Source: Bacteroidales bacterium (lineage in GTDB: Bacteria; Bacteroidota; Bacteroidia; Bacteroidales; UBA3824). Taken from it: a stretch of 64,000 nt of DNA. The position numbers and the translations under genes are program-made. Positions within the stretch are counted from its first letter, which is position 1, and every line of letters starts with the position of its first letter. Positions 50,923 to 59,891 of this stretch are shown here, piece after piece. Location: the NCBI GenBank assembly GCA_016286055.1, contig JAEERW010000004.1, positions 186,001 through 250,000 of the forward strand. Reading direction: 5' to 3'. The notes under the pieces were generated by a model, which ran no database searches, was not told where the DNA came from, and saw nothing but the letters and a program-made list of their open reading frames with translations.

Positions 50923-51626
50923 TTTTGGTTGAGTTGCTTATATGCGGGGAGACTCTGCACAAGATTGAGAACGTGCTGAAACTGCCCTTCGATTGTCATT
51001 TCAGAATTGTCAACAAGCACAGCGTCGTCGGCCATACGTAGGGGCGATGCCTCGCGGGTGGTGTCAATTTTGTCGCGCTTAACAAGGTTGTCGAAAACTT
51101 CTTGATACGAAACGTTGTCGCCTTTAGCAGTAAGTTCTTTGTAGCGGCGTTGTGCGCGTACTTCGGGCGATGCTGTTACAAAAATTTTCAAATCGGCATT
51201 AGGGAATACCACAGTGCCAATGTCGCGACCGTCCATCACCACCGAACTGTTTTCAGATAGTTTGCGCTGCAAATCTACCATCACCTCGCGCACAAATGCT
51301 ATTGCGCTGATTGCGCTCACATTACGCGAAATTTCCACAGTGCGGATAGTTTTTTCAACATCCTCGTTGTTAAGCAAAGTGTGCATAGTGCCGTCGGGCA
51401 TACGCTTAAACGACACCTCTATATTATAGATATGCTTGCGGAGCAAATCCTCATCGGGAGCGCCACCGTCGGCGATAATATTGTTTCTAAGTGCATAGAG
51501 AGTAAGTGCGCGGTACATTGCGCCGGTGTCGATATAGAGAAATCCGAGATGTGCGGCAAGCGATTTTGCCAAAGTGCTCTTTCCGCACGACGAATGTCCG
51601 TCAATTGCAATTTGTATGGTTTTCAT
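50919..51626 (-). CDS. cmk: Cytidylate kinase
   Basis: 235 residues. Phosphorylates CMP and dCMP. The P-loop GHSSCGKSTLAKSLA and the short DTGAMYRALT motif are at the start, and the VVMDGRDIGTVVFPNADLKI region is the nucleoside-binding part; the ASPEVRAQRRYKEL lid follows. The ATG lies 36 nt upstream of an A-rich region; a CATATTTG box near 51658 is close to a promoter consensus. Followed by ispH with overlapping start. Confidence 0.95.
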   Translation of the reverse strand: MKTIQIAIDGHSSCGKSTLAKSLAAHLGFLYIDTGAMYRALTLYALRNNIIADGGAPDEDLLRKHIYNIEVSFKRMPDGTMHTLLNNEDVEKTIRTVEISRNVSAISAIAFVREVMVDLQRKLSENSSVVMDGRDIGTVVFPNADLKIFVTASPEVRAQRRYKELTAKGDNVSYQEVFDNLVKRDKIDTTREASPLRMADDAVLVDNSEMTIEGQFQHVLNLVQSLPAYKQLNQK

Positions 51627-51707
51627 TTTACAGTCTGATGTTCTAATTATTCAGACGCAAATATGGGTCTTTTATTTCAAATATGCAAAAATATAGGTCA
51701 ATTAAAT

Positions 51708-53459
51708 CTACATTCCGCCGGAAGTTTGGTAAACCACTTTGGCGAGTTTTCCATTGGAGTATACAGCCTCGTAGATAGTTTTGCCAGCGCGGTCGTACTT
51801 GGCAAACTTACCTTCAAGCACGCCGTTTTTGTTGTAGTTTTTCTCCGACTGCGGACGTCCGTTGGGATAATATTCAGTCCAAGTGCCAAATGGACGACCT
51901 GCCTTGTACTCCTCGCGGCGAAGCACCTTGCCATCGCCCTGACGGTAAAACCAAGCGCCTTCTTTCTTGTCGTCGACATATTGACCTTCGATTACCGATG
52001 TGCCTATCTCGTTAAATTCTATAAACTTGCCGTGATGAACACCCTCTTTGAACGATTCTATCATAGTTTTTTTGCCGGTTTCGTCGTAATATGTCACTAC
52101 ACCGTCTTTAAGATTGTTTTTGTAATTGATGGTGTAACGCGGCACACCGTTGTCGAACCAGGCGTTCCAAGTGCTGTCCATCATACCATTGTGAAACGAG
52201 CCGTTCATCTCCTTTTTGCCATTTTCGTAAAAACGCTCCCAAAAGCCTTCCTCCTTGTTGTTCACAAAGTTGCCACGATAAAAAACCTTGCCGTTTTCGT
52301 AGTTGACAAGATAAGGACCGTTTTTCTCGCCATTGCGGTAAACGGCTGTTTTCCAAATAGATTCATCTTCGTAATACCATTTCCAAAGGCCTGTCATCTT
52401 GTTGTCGGCATAGTCGCCTTCGTTGCCTTTTTTGCCGGTGATTTGATAATAGATCCAATGCCCAGTTTGCACGTCGTTGGCAAAGTCGCCTTCAAAATGC
52501 TTGACAATAGTTTTTTTATCAGCAGCGGTGGTGTCGGTGCGGTACCAAATGGCGTGTCCGTTTTTCTTGCCTGCGGTATAGTTGATTTCCGACTCCTTGC
52601 GTCCGTCGATGAAGAATCCCTTGTGCAAACCCTCTTTGAGACCCTTGCGGTAAAGACCCAACGATGTTACAGCGCCGTCTTCGTTCCAGAATGTCCAAAC
52701 ACTGTCGCGGAGGTTGTCTTTCATACGGCCTTCGCTCTGTTTTTTGCCGTTCTGATACCAGAACGAAACAATACCGTTTTCGATATTCTCCACACTGCGT
52801 TTTTTGCCGTCTTCGTAAAATGTATATGATGTACCTGTGGGCTTGCCGTTTGTGTATGTCTTTTTGGTGGCTATATTACCATTGTTGAAAAAAGTTTTCC
52901 AAAGCCCCTCTTTAAGACCGTCTTTGTATTCGCCCTGCTCCCTTACGGTTTTTTCATCGGCATAGTATGTAACATATGAGCCGTTGCCGTTTTCAAATAG
53001 GGGCTTTCCAGTGTTGGTAAAAGCACTTACAGCTAAGCAACCCTCAGGATTGCATTTTTCTACAAAGATTAATGTGCCGTTGATATTGTAATAGTTCCAG
53101 ATAGAATCCTTTTTGCTGTTGAGATAGCGTCCCTCAACCTTAGGGGATCCATCGCTGTTGTATTCGTGGTATTCGCCTTGAGCCTTGCTGTTGTAGACAT
53201 AACCCTCGCTTTTAATTTTGCCGTTTTCGTAGAAATAAGCCATACGTCCGTTGACCGCACCGGCATAATAGTCGATTTCTTTTGTAAGAACACCTTTCCG
53301 ATTGTAGTATTTCCAACGCCCGTCGGGGTGTCCGTTTTTAAGTTGTCCTTCGCTCTCTTTGATTTCGGTTTTTTCAAAGTATGTTACAACATATTCGTCT
53401 TGCGCCGACGCGGATACAACCGCCGAAGCAAAAAGTATCAGCAGTAGATTGTTTTTCAT
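51708..53459 (-). CDS. Secreted MORN_2-repeat protein
   Basis: 583 residues with signal peptide MKNNLLLILFASAVVSASAQ, then about twenty repeats of 22-25 residues of the type YxNGxxxxExxYxxGxxxGxWxxY (for example YYNRKGVLTKEIDYYAGAVN, YENGKKEMNGSFHNGMMDST). These are MORN_2/YwqK-type antiparallel hairpins. Such proteins are common in Bacteroidota and have been tied to surface or toxin-neutralising roles, none proven here. The gene follows the sensor gene by 29 nt and is probably co-expressed with it. Confidence 0.9.
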   Translation of the reverse strand: MKNNLLLILFASAVVSASAQDEYVVTYFEKTEIKESEGQLKNGHPDGRWKYYNRKGVLTKEIDYYAGAVNGRMAYFYENGKIKSEGYVYNSKAQGEYHEYNSDGSPKVEGRYLNSKKDSIWNYYNINGTLIFVEKCNPEGCLAVSAFTNTGKPLFENGNGSYVTYYADEKTVREQGEYKDGLKEGLWKTFFNNGNIATKKTYTNGKPTGTSYTFYEDGKKRSVENIENGIVSFWYQNGKKQSEGRMKDNLRDSVWTFWNEDGAVTSLGLYRKGLKEGLHKGFFIDGRKESEINYTAGKKNGHAIWYRTDTTAADKKTIVKHFEGDFANDVQTGHWIYYQITGKKGNEGDYADNKMTGLWKWYYEDESIWKTAVYRNGEKNGPYLVNYENGKVFYRGNFVNNKEEGFWERFYENGKKEMNGSFHNGMMDSTWNAWFDNGVPRYTINYKNNLKDGVVTYYDETGKKTMIESFKEGVHHGKFIEFNEIGTSVIEGQYVDDKKEGAWFYRQGDGKVLRREEYKAGRPFGTWTEYYPNGRPQSEKNYNKNGVLEGKFAKYDRAGKTIYEAVYSNGKLAKVVYQTSGGM

Positions 53460-53488
53460 GTTTCTATATTATATAAGGTGAGAACCGA

Positions 53489-55639
53489 CTAAACCGATTT
53501 GTCTTTAGTTTTGAGGAATTCGTTTTCGTTTTTGAGCTCACCGATTTGACGTTCAAGGTCTTTTACATGCAGAATCTGCTCGGTGATATTCTTAGAGATA
53601 ACAATTATGCTTTTGAGCACATTCTGGTCGTCGCGAGTAGGTGTGTATATCTCGTTGAGGTAGAATTCTCTGCCGTTGAACTTGTAATGATTAACCTGCG
53701 CATGAACAAGTCCTTGACTAAGATGTTCAACAATGTTGTTGAATTTGATTTCGTCTTCTTTGTCAACCATGAAACTTCTGATATCCTTAGCCTCGATATC
53801 GCCGATAAGCATTTCGATTGCGCCAAGGAAACGGTTGTTAGCGGTAACGAAAAAGCCTTGGGCGTCAAGCTCGTAGTAGCCAGCCGAATTGTTGAGCACA
53901 AACTCCATCTTGCGGAGGTTTTGACGAAGTTGTTCTGCTTTTTCGCTGAGTTTCTGAATAGTAGACTGTGATGTTTCTGCCTGATTTTCGTAGTCGTCGT
54001 GCAGTTTCTGGTATTTTACAAGCTCGTTTTTGTTGAGTTCCTGAAGGTTTTCGATCTGTGCTTTGAGGTTTTCGATATTTTTGTGCACCTCCGCCTCCTG
54101 CTGAGCAAGACGTTCTGACTTTTCGGAAGATTCTTCCAAAAGTTTTGCGGTGTTCATATTGATCTTAACGTTAGCGATGGTGGCTGCGATGGTTTCACCA
54201 ATTTTTTCGATAAACTCAACTTGATATTTTTCAATCACACGGAACGATGCAAGTTCCACTATACCAAACGTTTCGGCGTTGACCTTAAGCGGAACAATAA
54301 CCAAGCAAGTTGGGTCGGCCTCACCTAAGCCGCTGCTGATATGAACGTAGCCTTTTGGAAGGTCGGTAAGGTATACTGTTTCGTTTTCGCGGAAACACTG
54401 TCCGATAAGGTTTTCACCAATTTCGATACGCTGCTTGGCATATTTGAGACGGTCGTAGGCATAGAAAGCCGTAAGATCAAGGTGAATATCATCCTTATCG
54501 CTGTCGTCAACAATGTAAATGCCACCCATGTTGGCGTCGAGATAGCGGACAAGTTTTTCGATAACCTTGTTTGAGAGTATCTGCATATCGTCGCCCACAT
54601 TACGCAAAAGTTCGTTGAATTCGGCAAGACCCTGCGAAGCCCAGTTTCGTTGAGTGTTCTCGTTCTTTCGCTGCTCGGCATCTTTTTCGGCTTTGATAAG
54701 GTTGTCGCGCATGACGAGAAGTGAGTTGGCAAGCACGTCGTGTTTACTCTTTGGCTTAAACTCTGTGGTAAAATCACCCTCACCAATTCGTATTGCAAAC
54801 TGCGAAGTTTCTTTCAAACTTGCTACTAGCACACCGAGCGAATTAATCATATCGCCGATTTCGTCGTTGTGACCGTCACCAGTAACTTCTGGCAAAATAC
54901 CTCGGCTTATTTTGTTGATAATGCCCTTTACATAGTTGATGGAGGTGATCATATAACGGCTCATCAAGAAACCTACTAAGAGAATCACCAAAAGGAAAAT
55001 CACTATGGAAGTACGCAAAATTTTGAACGAATTGTCGATATTATCCTCAATTTCCACCAAGTTGCGAGAAGATTTTAGGTAGAACGAGTTAGCAAGTCGT
55101 GTGGCATCGTTCATAACCGACTTATACATAAGGGCAATGTTTCCATCAAGAAGTTCTTGGGTAAGTTGAATTGTTTTTTCAACATTATTAGAATCGCGGG
55201 CTGCTGAAAAACTTGCAATATGATCATCGTGCATCATGAAAAGCGTGTCGGTTTTATCAGAAACAATGGTATAGAGATCACGCTCAGAGTCATTCCAATG
55301 GAACTTTTCTGTAAAATTTTTAATCTGAGTTTTAATAGTGTCGAGATGCATACCATGGTTGGCGTCAATTTCAAACCTCAACTTTTTGAGTCGTGACGTG
55401 TCGATTTGAGGCTGCAACGTCCATCTTACAACCAGGCTATGTGTCTGGTCGATAAGGTCTTTAAGCTGTTCGGTATACAGCATCGAAGGATAGTTAACCG
55501 AAATGTTGTCAGCAAGCATGTCGCTGTTTTTCTGCTGGCTGCTGTGGAGCAAATAGTACATAATAAGTATCACTACGCCCAACGTACCGAAGCCTAATAT
55601 CAATTTGAGTTTTACTGTAAAATGAAAGCCCGAATTCAT
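53489..55639 (-). CDS. Membrane sensor with HAMP, GAF, coiled coil and PAS but no output domain
   Basis: 716 residues. A first transmembrane segment (LILGFGTLGVVILIMYYLL), a four-helix-bundle-like periplasmic domain (about 35-185), a second segment (ILRTSIVIFLLVILLVGFLM), HAMP regions (about 205-310), a GAF domain (about 335-490), a coiled coil (about 495-590) and a PAS domain (about 595-695). A short coiled end follows. There is no histidine kinase, methyl-accepting or nucleotide cyclase domain. It may relay its signal by protein contact, perhaps with an unlinked partner. It precedes the MORN-repeat gene in the same unit. Confidence 0.82.
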   Translation of the reverse strand: MNSGFHFTVKLKLILGFGTLGVVILIMYYLLHSSQQKNSDMLADNISVNYPSMLYTEQLKDLIDQTHSLVVRWTLQPQIDTSRLKKLRFEIDANHGMHLDTIKTQIKNFTEKFHWNDSERDLYTIVSDKTDTLFMMHDDHIASFSAARDSNNVEKTIQLTQELLDGNIALMYKSVMNDATRLANSFYLKSSRNLVEIEDNIDNSFKILRTSIVIFLLVILLVGFLMSRYMITSINYVKGIINKISRGILPEVTGDGHNDEIGDMINSLGVLVASLKETSQFAIRIGEGDFTTEFKPKSKHDVLANSLLVMRDNLIKAEKDAEQRKNENTQRNWASQGLAEFNELLRNVGDDMQILSNKVIEKLVRYLDANMGGIYIVDDSDKDDIHLDLTAFYAYDRLKYAKQRIEIGENLIGQCFRENETVYLTDLPKGYVHISSGLGEADPTCLVIVPLKVNAETFGIVELASFRVIEKYQVEFIEKIGETIAATIANVKINMNTAKLLEESSEKSERLAQQEAEVHKNIENLKAQIENLQELNKNELVKYQKLHDDYENQAETSQSTIQKLSEKAEQLRQNLRKMEFVLNNSAGYYELDAQGFFVTANNRFLGAIEMLIGDIEAKDIRSFMVDKEDEIKFNNIVEHLSQGLVHAQVNHYKFNGREFYLNEIYTPTRDDQNVLKSIIVISKNITEQILHVKDLERQIGELKNENEFLKTKDKSV

Positions 55640-55755
55640 CTTATTTTTATTTATTAATTGGTTTTCAAATATATAGCCTTTTTAGCGCACTAAATCGGCA
55701 TATAAAGTTATGCAACAAATAAACCATTTGCAAATTTTTTTATAAAAAAATTTTT

Positions 55756-56763
55756 TCAATGCATAATTTTATAGACTAATTCCTGCAAAAGCGCCCCTGG
55801 TTCTGTTGAAACATTGTCTACACCTTTGCTTTTGAGGTCGTATTCGCGCAGTAGCGAGATAGCCTTAATCACTTTGGGAGTAGGGAAACGTTTTTGCGCC
55901 GATTGGTAGTCTTTTATGAAGAATGGATTAACGCCCAAAGCCGCTGCTTGAGTTTTTGAATCGTCGCGAATGTGCTGGTTGTATACGAGCAGTTTGCAAA
56001 AATATCCGTACAATGCGGTGATAGTGAGCACAAGAGGATTGTCTTTTTGATTTTTTGAAAAATGTTCCACAATTCTGGCAGCTTTGAGTACGTCGCCAGA
56101 ACCTATTGCGTTTTGAAGTTCAAAATTGTTGTAATCTTTGCTGATGCCGATATTGGCCTGAATATCGGCAGAGGTGATTTTAGCGCCAGAAGGCAGAGCA
56201 ATGGCAAGTTTATCAATCTCGTTGGCTATTTTTGAGAGGTCGGTGCCAAGATAGTCGGTCAAAAGGCGCAGTGCCACTGGTTCGATGGTGTAACCCTTAT
56301 CTTTGATATAGTTTTCAGCCCACGAAGGTATCTTATTGTCGTACAGTTTTTTAGAAGTAAACAACACACCAACCTTCTCAATAGCGGAGGCTAGTTTTTT
56401 GCGTTTGTCTAGTTCTTTATATTTATAACAAAGCACGAGGATGGTGGTTTTCTGCGGTTTTTGAACGTAGAATACTAGGTCTTCGATTTTTTTCAAATCT
56501 TGCGCCTCTTTAACTATAACCACCTGATACTCGGCCATCATCGGAAAACGTTTAGAAAGGTTGTCGAGATTGGCAACATCGATGTCCTTGCCGTAGACTA
56601 CGGTTTGGTTAAATGTTTTTTCGTCGTCGGTGAGGACGTTTTTTTCGATGTAAGCCGAAATTTGGTCGATGAAATACGGTTCATCGCCTTGCAAGAGGTA
56701 TATAGGAGCGTACTTTTTTGCCTTAAGATCAGATAGTATGCCTTCGTAAGTGGATGCAGCCAT
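55756..56763 (-). CDS. holA: DNA polymerase III delta subunit
   Basis: 335 residues. Clamp-loader subunit that opens the beta ring (DnaN, encoded at 2.2 kb). The N-terminal region (ILSDLKAKKYAPIYLLQGDE, then PYFIDQI) and the middle AAA+-like part (FPMMAEYQVVIVKEAQDL) match the family, and the C-terminal helical region includes NPLVLTITALYGYFCKLL. It starts 12 nt after the amn stop, in one unit. Confidence 0.93.
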   Translation of the reverse strand: MAASTYEGILSDLKAKKYAPIYLLQGDEPYFIDQISAYIEKNVLTDDEKTFNQTVVYGKDIDVANLDNLSKRFPMMAEYQVVIVKEAQDLKKIEDLVFYVQKPQKTTILVLCYKYKELDKRKKLASAIEKVGVLFTSKKLYDNKIPSWAENYIKDKGYTIEPVALRLLTDYLGTDLSKIANEIDKLAIALPSGAKITSADIQANIGISKDYNNFELQNAIGSGDVLKAARIVEHFSKNQKDNPLVLTITALYGYFCKLLVYNQHIRDDSKTQAAALGVNPFFIKDYQSAQKRFPTPKVIKAISLLREYDLKSKGVDNVSTEPGALLQELVYKIMH

Positions 56764-56775
56764 AAAGATTTGAAA

Positions 56776-57546
56776 TTAAAAACGCAAATGTTTTACGCTC
56801 TGACAGTTGTTGATAATCTCCTTGAGCGACTTGATACCAATTTCGAGATGTTGGTCTACATAGTCGTGCGTTACTTTATTGTCTGATTCTCTGGTTTTTA
56901 CACCCGATGAAATCATAGGCTGGTCAGAAACAAGGAGCAATGCGCCAGTAGGAATCTGATTTTTAAAACCTACTGTAAATAGAGTAGCAGTTTCCATATC
57001 CACAGCCATAGTGCGTATAGTGCGCAGATAGTCTTTAAACTCGTCGTCCCACTCCCACACGCGGCGGTTAGTGGTGTATACAGTTCCAGTCCAATAATCA
57101 CGTCCGGTATCGCGCACCATGGCCGACACAGCACGTTGAAGGTTGAACGCTGGCAGTGCAGGTACTTCGGGAGGCAGATAAGCGTTGCTTGTACCCTCAC
57201 CACGGATAGCCGCAATTGGCAGAATAAGGTCGCCCAACTGGTTGATACGCTTAATGCCGCCGCATTTTCCAAGAAACAGCACAGCCTCGGGATGCACAGC
57301 GCTGAGCAAGTCCATAATAGTGGCAGCGTTTGGGCTACCCATGCCGAAATTGATTATAGTGATACCCTCTGCCGAAGCGTTTGGCATATTCTGGTTTTCG
57401 CCCAAAATTGGCACGTTGTACTTGTGTGCAAAGAGTTCTACATAATGTTGAAAGTTGGTCAACAGTATATATTTGTCAAAATCTTCGAGTTCGCGCCCGG
57501 TGTAGCGGGGCAGCCAATTGTTTACAATTTCTTCTTTTGTTCTCAT
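56776..57546 (-). CDS. amn: AMP nucleosidase
   Basis: 256 residues, the short form common in Bacteroidota. Splits AMP into adenine and ribose 5-phosphate. A nucleoside-phosphorylase fold: INFGMGSPNAATIMDLL binds the phosphate, FLGKCGGIKR and DMETATLFTVGF (catalytic Glu) complete the active site, and VSDQPMIS is the purine-binding loop. TATATTTG lies 42 nt upstream on the minus strand. It leads the amn-holA unit. Confidence 0.92.
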   Translation of the reverse strand: MRTKEEIVNNWLPRYTGRELEDFDKYILLTNFQHYVELFAHKYNVPILGENQNMPNASAEGITIINFGMGSPNAATIMDLLSAVHPEAVLFLGKCGGIKRINQLGDLILPIAAIRGEGTSNAYLPPEVPALPAFNLQRAVSAMVRDTGRDYWTGTVYTTNRRVWEWDDEFKDYLRTIRTMAVDMETATLFTVGFKNQIPTGALLLVSDQPMISSGVKTRESDNKVTHDYVDQHLEIGIKSLKEIINNCQSVKHLRF

Positions 57547-57587
57547 TTCTCAATAATTTTTATTAGTTTCGCGGTGATTTCAATTTA

Positions 57588-57595
57588 CAAATATA
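57588..57595 (-). promoter_or_regulatory. -7 box of amn-holA
   Basis: TATATTTG on the minus strand, 42 nt before the amn start; it touches the start codon of the divergent HsdR-N gene. Confidence 0.6.
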
Positions 57596-58044
57596 TGCAA
57601 AATTTAAACTTGCCGCCGTGTAGTCTTACAATTAAAAACGGTTCACAAAGTAAATACATTTTTGACATTATACGAAAAAAATATATTGTTTTAACACCCG
57701 AAGAATGGGTGCGCCAGCATTTTGTGCATTTTTTGATTGATTATAAGCACTATCCGCCAAGTTTGATGCGCACCGAAAACGGATTAAAGCTATACAATAC
57801 CGTAAAGCGCAGCGACATAGTAATATACAATAAAAATGCCGAGGCAGTAGCACTTGTGGAATGCAAAGCTCCCGAAGTGAGAATATCGCAAAGCACTTTT
57901 GACCAAATAGCACGTTACAACATTCATTTTAACGCTCGTATTTTAATGGTTACCAACGGGATAGACACTTACTGTGTAAAAATCTGCAAAGAGCGTGGTG
58001 GATACGAGTTTGTGCAAGATATTCCTGATTATAAGGATATTTAA
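57595..58044 (+). CDS. Orphan HsdR N-terminal-type nuclease protein
   Basis: Start at 57595; the longer frame from 57136 runs antisense through amn and is rejected. 149 residues matching the HSDR_N domain: a first Asp in KRSDIVIYNKNA, then the E-x-K motif VALVECKAPEV, giving the PD-(D/E)XK nuclease signature, followed by QIARYNIHFNARILMVTNG. Type I restriction R subunits carry this domain ahead of helicase motifs; here it stands alone with no hsdS, hsdM or helicase, a common layout in Bacteroidota. Function is uncertain. Its end overlaps the convergent UbiA gene by 4 nt. Confidence 0.85.
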   Translation: MQNLNLPPCSLTIKNGSQSKYIFDIIRKKYIVLTPEEWVRQHFVHFLIDYKHYPPSLMRTENGLKLYNTVKRSDIVIYNKNAEAVALVECKAPEVRISQSTFDQIARYNIHFNARILMVTNGIDTYCVKICKERGGYEFVQDIPDYKDI

Positions 58045-58997
58045 ACATCCATCATCGACAATAGATTGTACCTAACCACAAACAAATAGAGTATTCCTGC
58101 CAACATTATCAATTTGGCCAATGCAGATGCAAAATGGCAATCCTTTTTGTTTTTAATTTTCAGCACTTTGTAAGCCAAAAATACAAGAGGCAATGCCACA
58201 ATCACACCTAAATATACAGCCGAAAGTGTGTCGTTAAGATAATTGAACCAAACCACCGTCAAAGCCGCTATGGTACAGGCTATTAACACAACGACGACAA
58301 TTTTAGAAGCCATTACTCCTATTACCACGGGTACGGTGCTACGACCAATTTCACGGTCGCCGTCGATATCTTCAATGTCTTTGATAATTTCGCGGAAAAC
58401 TGTTGTTACAAAAGCGAATATACCAAATCCAGCAGCCCAAATCAATAGTACATTAAAGTTGAGTATACCGTTAATAATCAGCTCGTTGTCGGTAGCAAGC
58501 TGTCCAGGTATCTCGTATACCACCGGCAACAGAGGAATAGTGCCAGTGAGTAGCGCAACTATCACGTTTCCAAGCAAGAATATTTTTTTATACGAAGAGG
58601 AATAAAACCACAGTAAACCAGCAACAAACGGGTAAAAGAGAGCGAACACCCACACTCCTATCCTCAGCGAAACCATAGCACCAAGAATACAGGCGGCAAT
58701 GCTCAAACCAAAATGCCACGAAAGTGCGTTTCCCCTGCTAACATCGGTGCCAACCACAACATTTTCAGGGCGGTTTATCAAATCAGACTTAGTGTCAAAA
58801 TAGTCGTTGATGATATAACCACCAGCCGCCATCATCACCGTGGCAGATACTAGAAACACGAAATCTAGCAAAGTGAATGTGGGTTCGAGGTTGTATAGTG
58901 TTAGAATCGGATGCACAAGGCACACATTAATAAGCACCTGCAAAAGTGCTATCATTAGCAGGTTTTTGACTCTGATCACTTTAAAAAATGCCTTCAT
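58041..58997 (-). CDS. UbiA-type prenyltransferase
   Basis: 318 residues with about eight to nine hydrophobic segments. The two Asp-rich motifs that bind the prenyl diphosphate are NDYFDTKSD and KDIEDIDGD. This resembles the geranylgeranylglycerol-phosphate-type prenyltransferases annotated across Bacteroidota; the actual acceptor (a quinone precursor, glycerol phosphate or other) is unclear. Its start overlaps the DUF2520 gene by 17 nt, so the two are likely translated together. Confidence 0.85.
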   Translation of the reverse strand: MKAFFKVIRVKNLLMIALLQVLINVCLVHPILTLYNLEPTFTLLDFVFLVSATVMMAAGGYIINDYFDTKSDLINRPENVVVGTDVSRGNALSWHFGLSIAACILGAMVSLRIGVWVFALFYPFVAGLLWFYSSSYKKIFLLGNVIVALLTGTIPLLPVVYEIPGQLATDNELIINGILNFNVLLIWAAGFGIFAFVTTVFREIIKDIEDIDGDREIGRSTVPVVIGVMASKIVVVVLIACTIAALTVVWFNYLNDTLSAVYLGVIVALPLVFLAYKVLKIKNKKDCHFASALAKLIMLAGILYLFVVRYNLLSMMDV

Positions 58998-59802
58998 TTT
59001 CTTTATTTTTTGGTATTATACCCGAAACGCCGACGGGATATGATTTTGAAAATTCTGATATACTTTCGCTTACGTAACTATAAATTTTTTTGAGGATTGG
59101 ATACTGATTGAGCATTTCAAGATGGTAGTTGAGTATTCGTGTGTCGTTTCTCACTGCCGGACCGCTCTGACACAGTATCGGGTCGTTTTCCAACGCTTTT
59201 CGCACAGTTTCGTGAATAAGTGGTTCGAGCAACGCAAAATCCACATCCTCCTTAGCCATAAGCATTTTTGACACCGACACCATATGGTTGGCAAAATTGC
59301 AGGCAAACACCGCGCTAAGATGCAGAATACGCCTCTGTGCCGACGACATCTCTCTGACATCAGACGACAACGATGTAGCCAACATGTTGATTTTCTGAGC
59401 AGTAATTTCATCACTATACTCTATCAGCAGTGGCACTTTTGAAAAATCCACCTGAACGCTCTTTGAAAATGTCTGCACAGGATAGATTACGCCGCATTTT
59501 TTAAAAAAGCGTTTGAGCACATTAATATCGGTAGTGCCGCTCGTATGCAACACTATGTGATTGGTTTTGAGGGTAGATGCGGCAGAAATAATACCATTGT
59601 CGGCGGTGACAATAAAATAGACATCAGCATAAGGGGTGATTTTGTCTAATTCCAACACGGGCATCACCGAAAAATGGTTGCACAGTTCGCGAACATTGGA
59701 TGCTGTGCGTCCATACACGCCAACCACATTGTGACCAGCTTTTTGCAATGCCGGCACAAGGCTCCAAGCCACATTTCCCGATCCGAAAACAAAGATGTTC
59801 AT
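58981..59802 (-). CDS. Rossmann-like and DUF2520 domain protein
   Basis: 273 residues. The start MNIFVFGSGNVAWSLVPAL has the GxGxxA NAD(P)-binding turn, followed by VYGRTASNV. The C-terminal part is DUF2520 (LSAVFACNFANHMVSVSKML), a helical domain like that of the 6-phosphogluconate/hydroxyacid dehydrogenases. It likely reduces or oxidises an acidic metabolite, substrate unknown. In related genomes it neighbours UbiA and maf genes; here it is linked to the UbiA gene by a 17-nt overlap. Confidence 0.85.
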   Translation of the reverse strand: MNIFVFGSGNVAWSLVPALQKAGHNVVGVYGRTASNVRELCNHFSVMPVLELDKITPYADVYFIVTADNGIISAASTLKTNHIVLHTSGTTDINVLKRFFKKCGVIYPVQTFSKSVQVDFSKVPLLIEYSDEITAQKINMLATSLSSDVREMSSAQRRILHLSAVFACNFANHMVSVSKMLMAKEDVDFALLEPLIHETVRKALENDPILCQSGPAVRNDTRILNYHLEMLNQYPILKKIYSYVSESISEFSKSYPVGVSGIIPKNKENEGIF

Positions 59803-59891
59803 TTCGATGTATTAAATAATATGCAAAGATTGGTAAATATTTTTATTTTGCAAATTTTTTTGCAATTTTGCACAAAAAAATTGGAAAAAAT

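Noticed and set aside
57136..57594. N-terminal extension of the HsdR-N protein
   Set aside because: It runs antisense through amn, whose identity is secure, and the HSDR_N domain begins after 57595.
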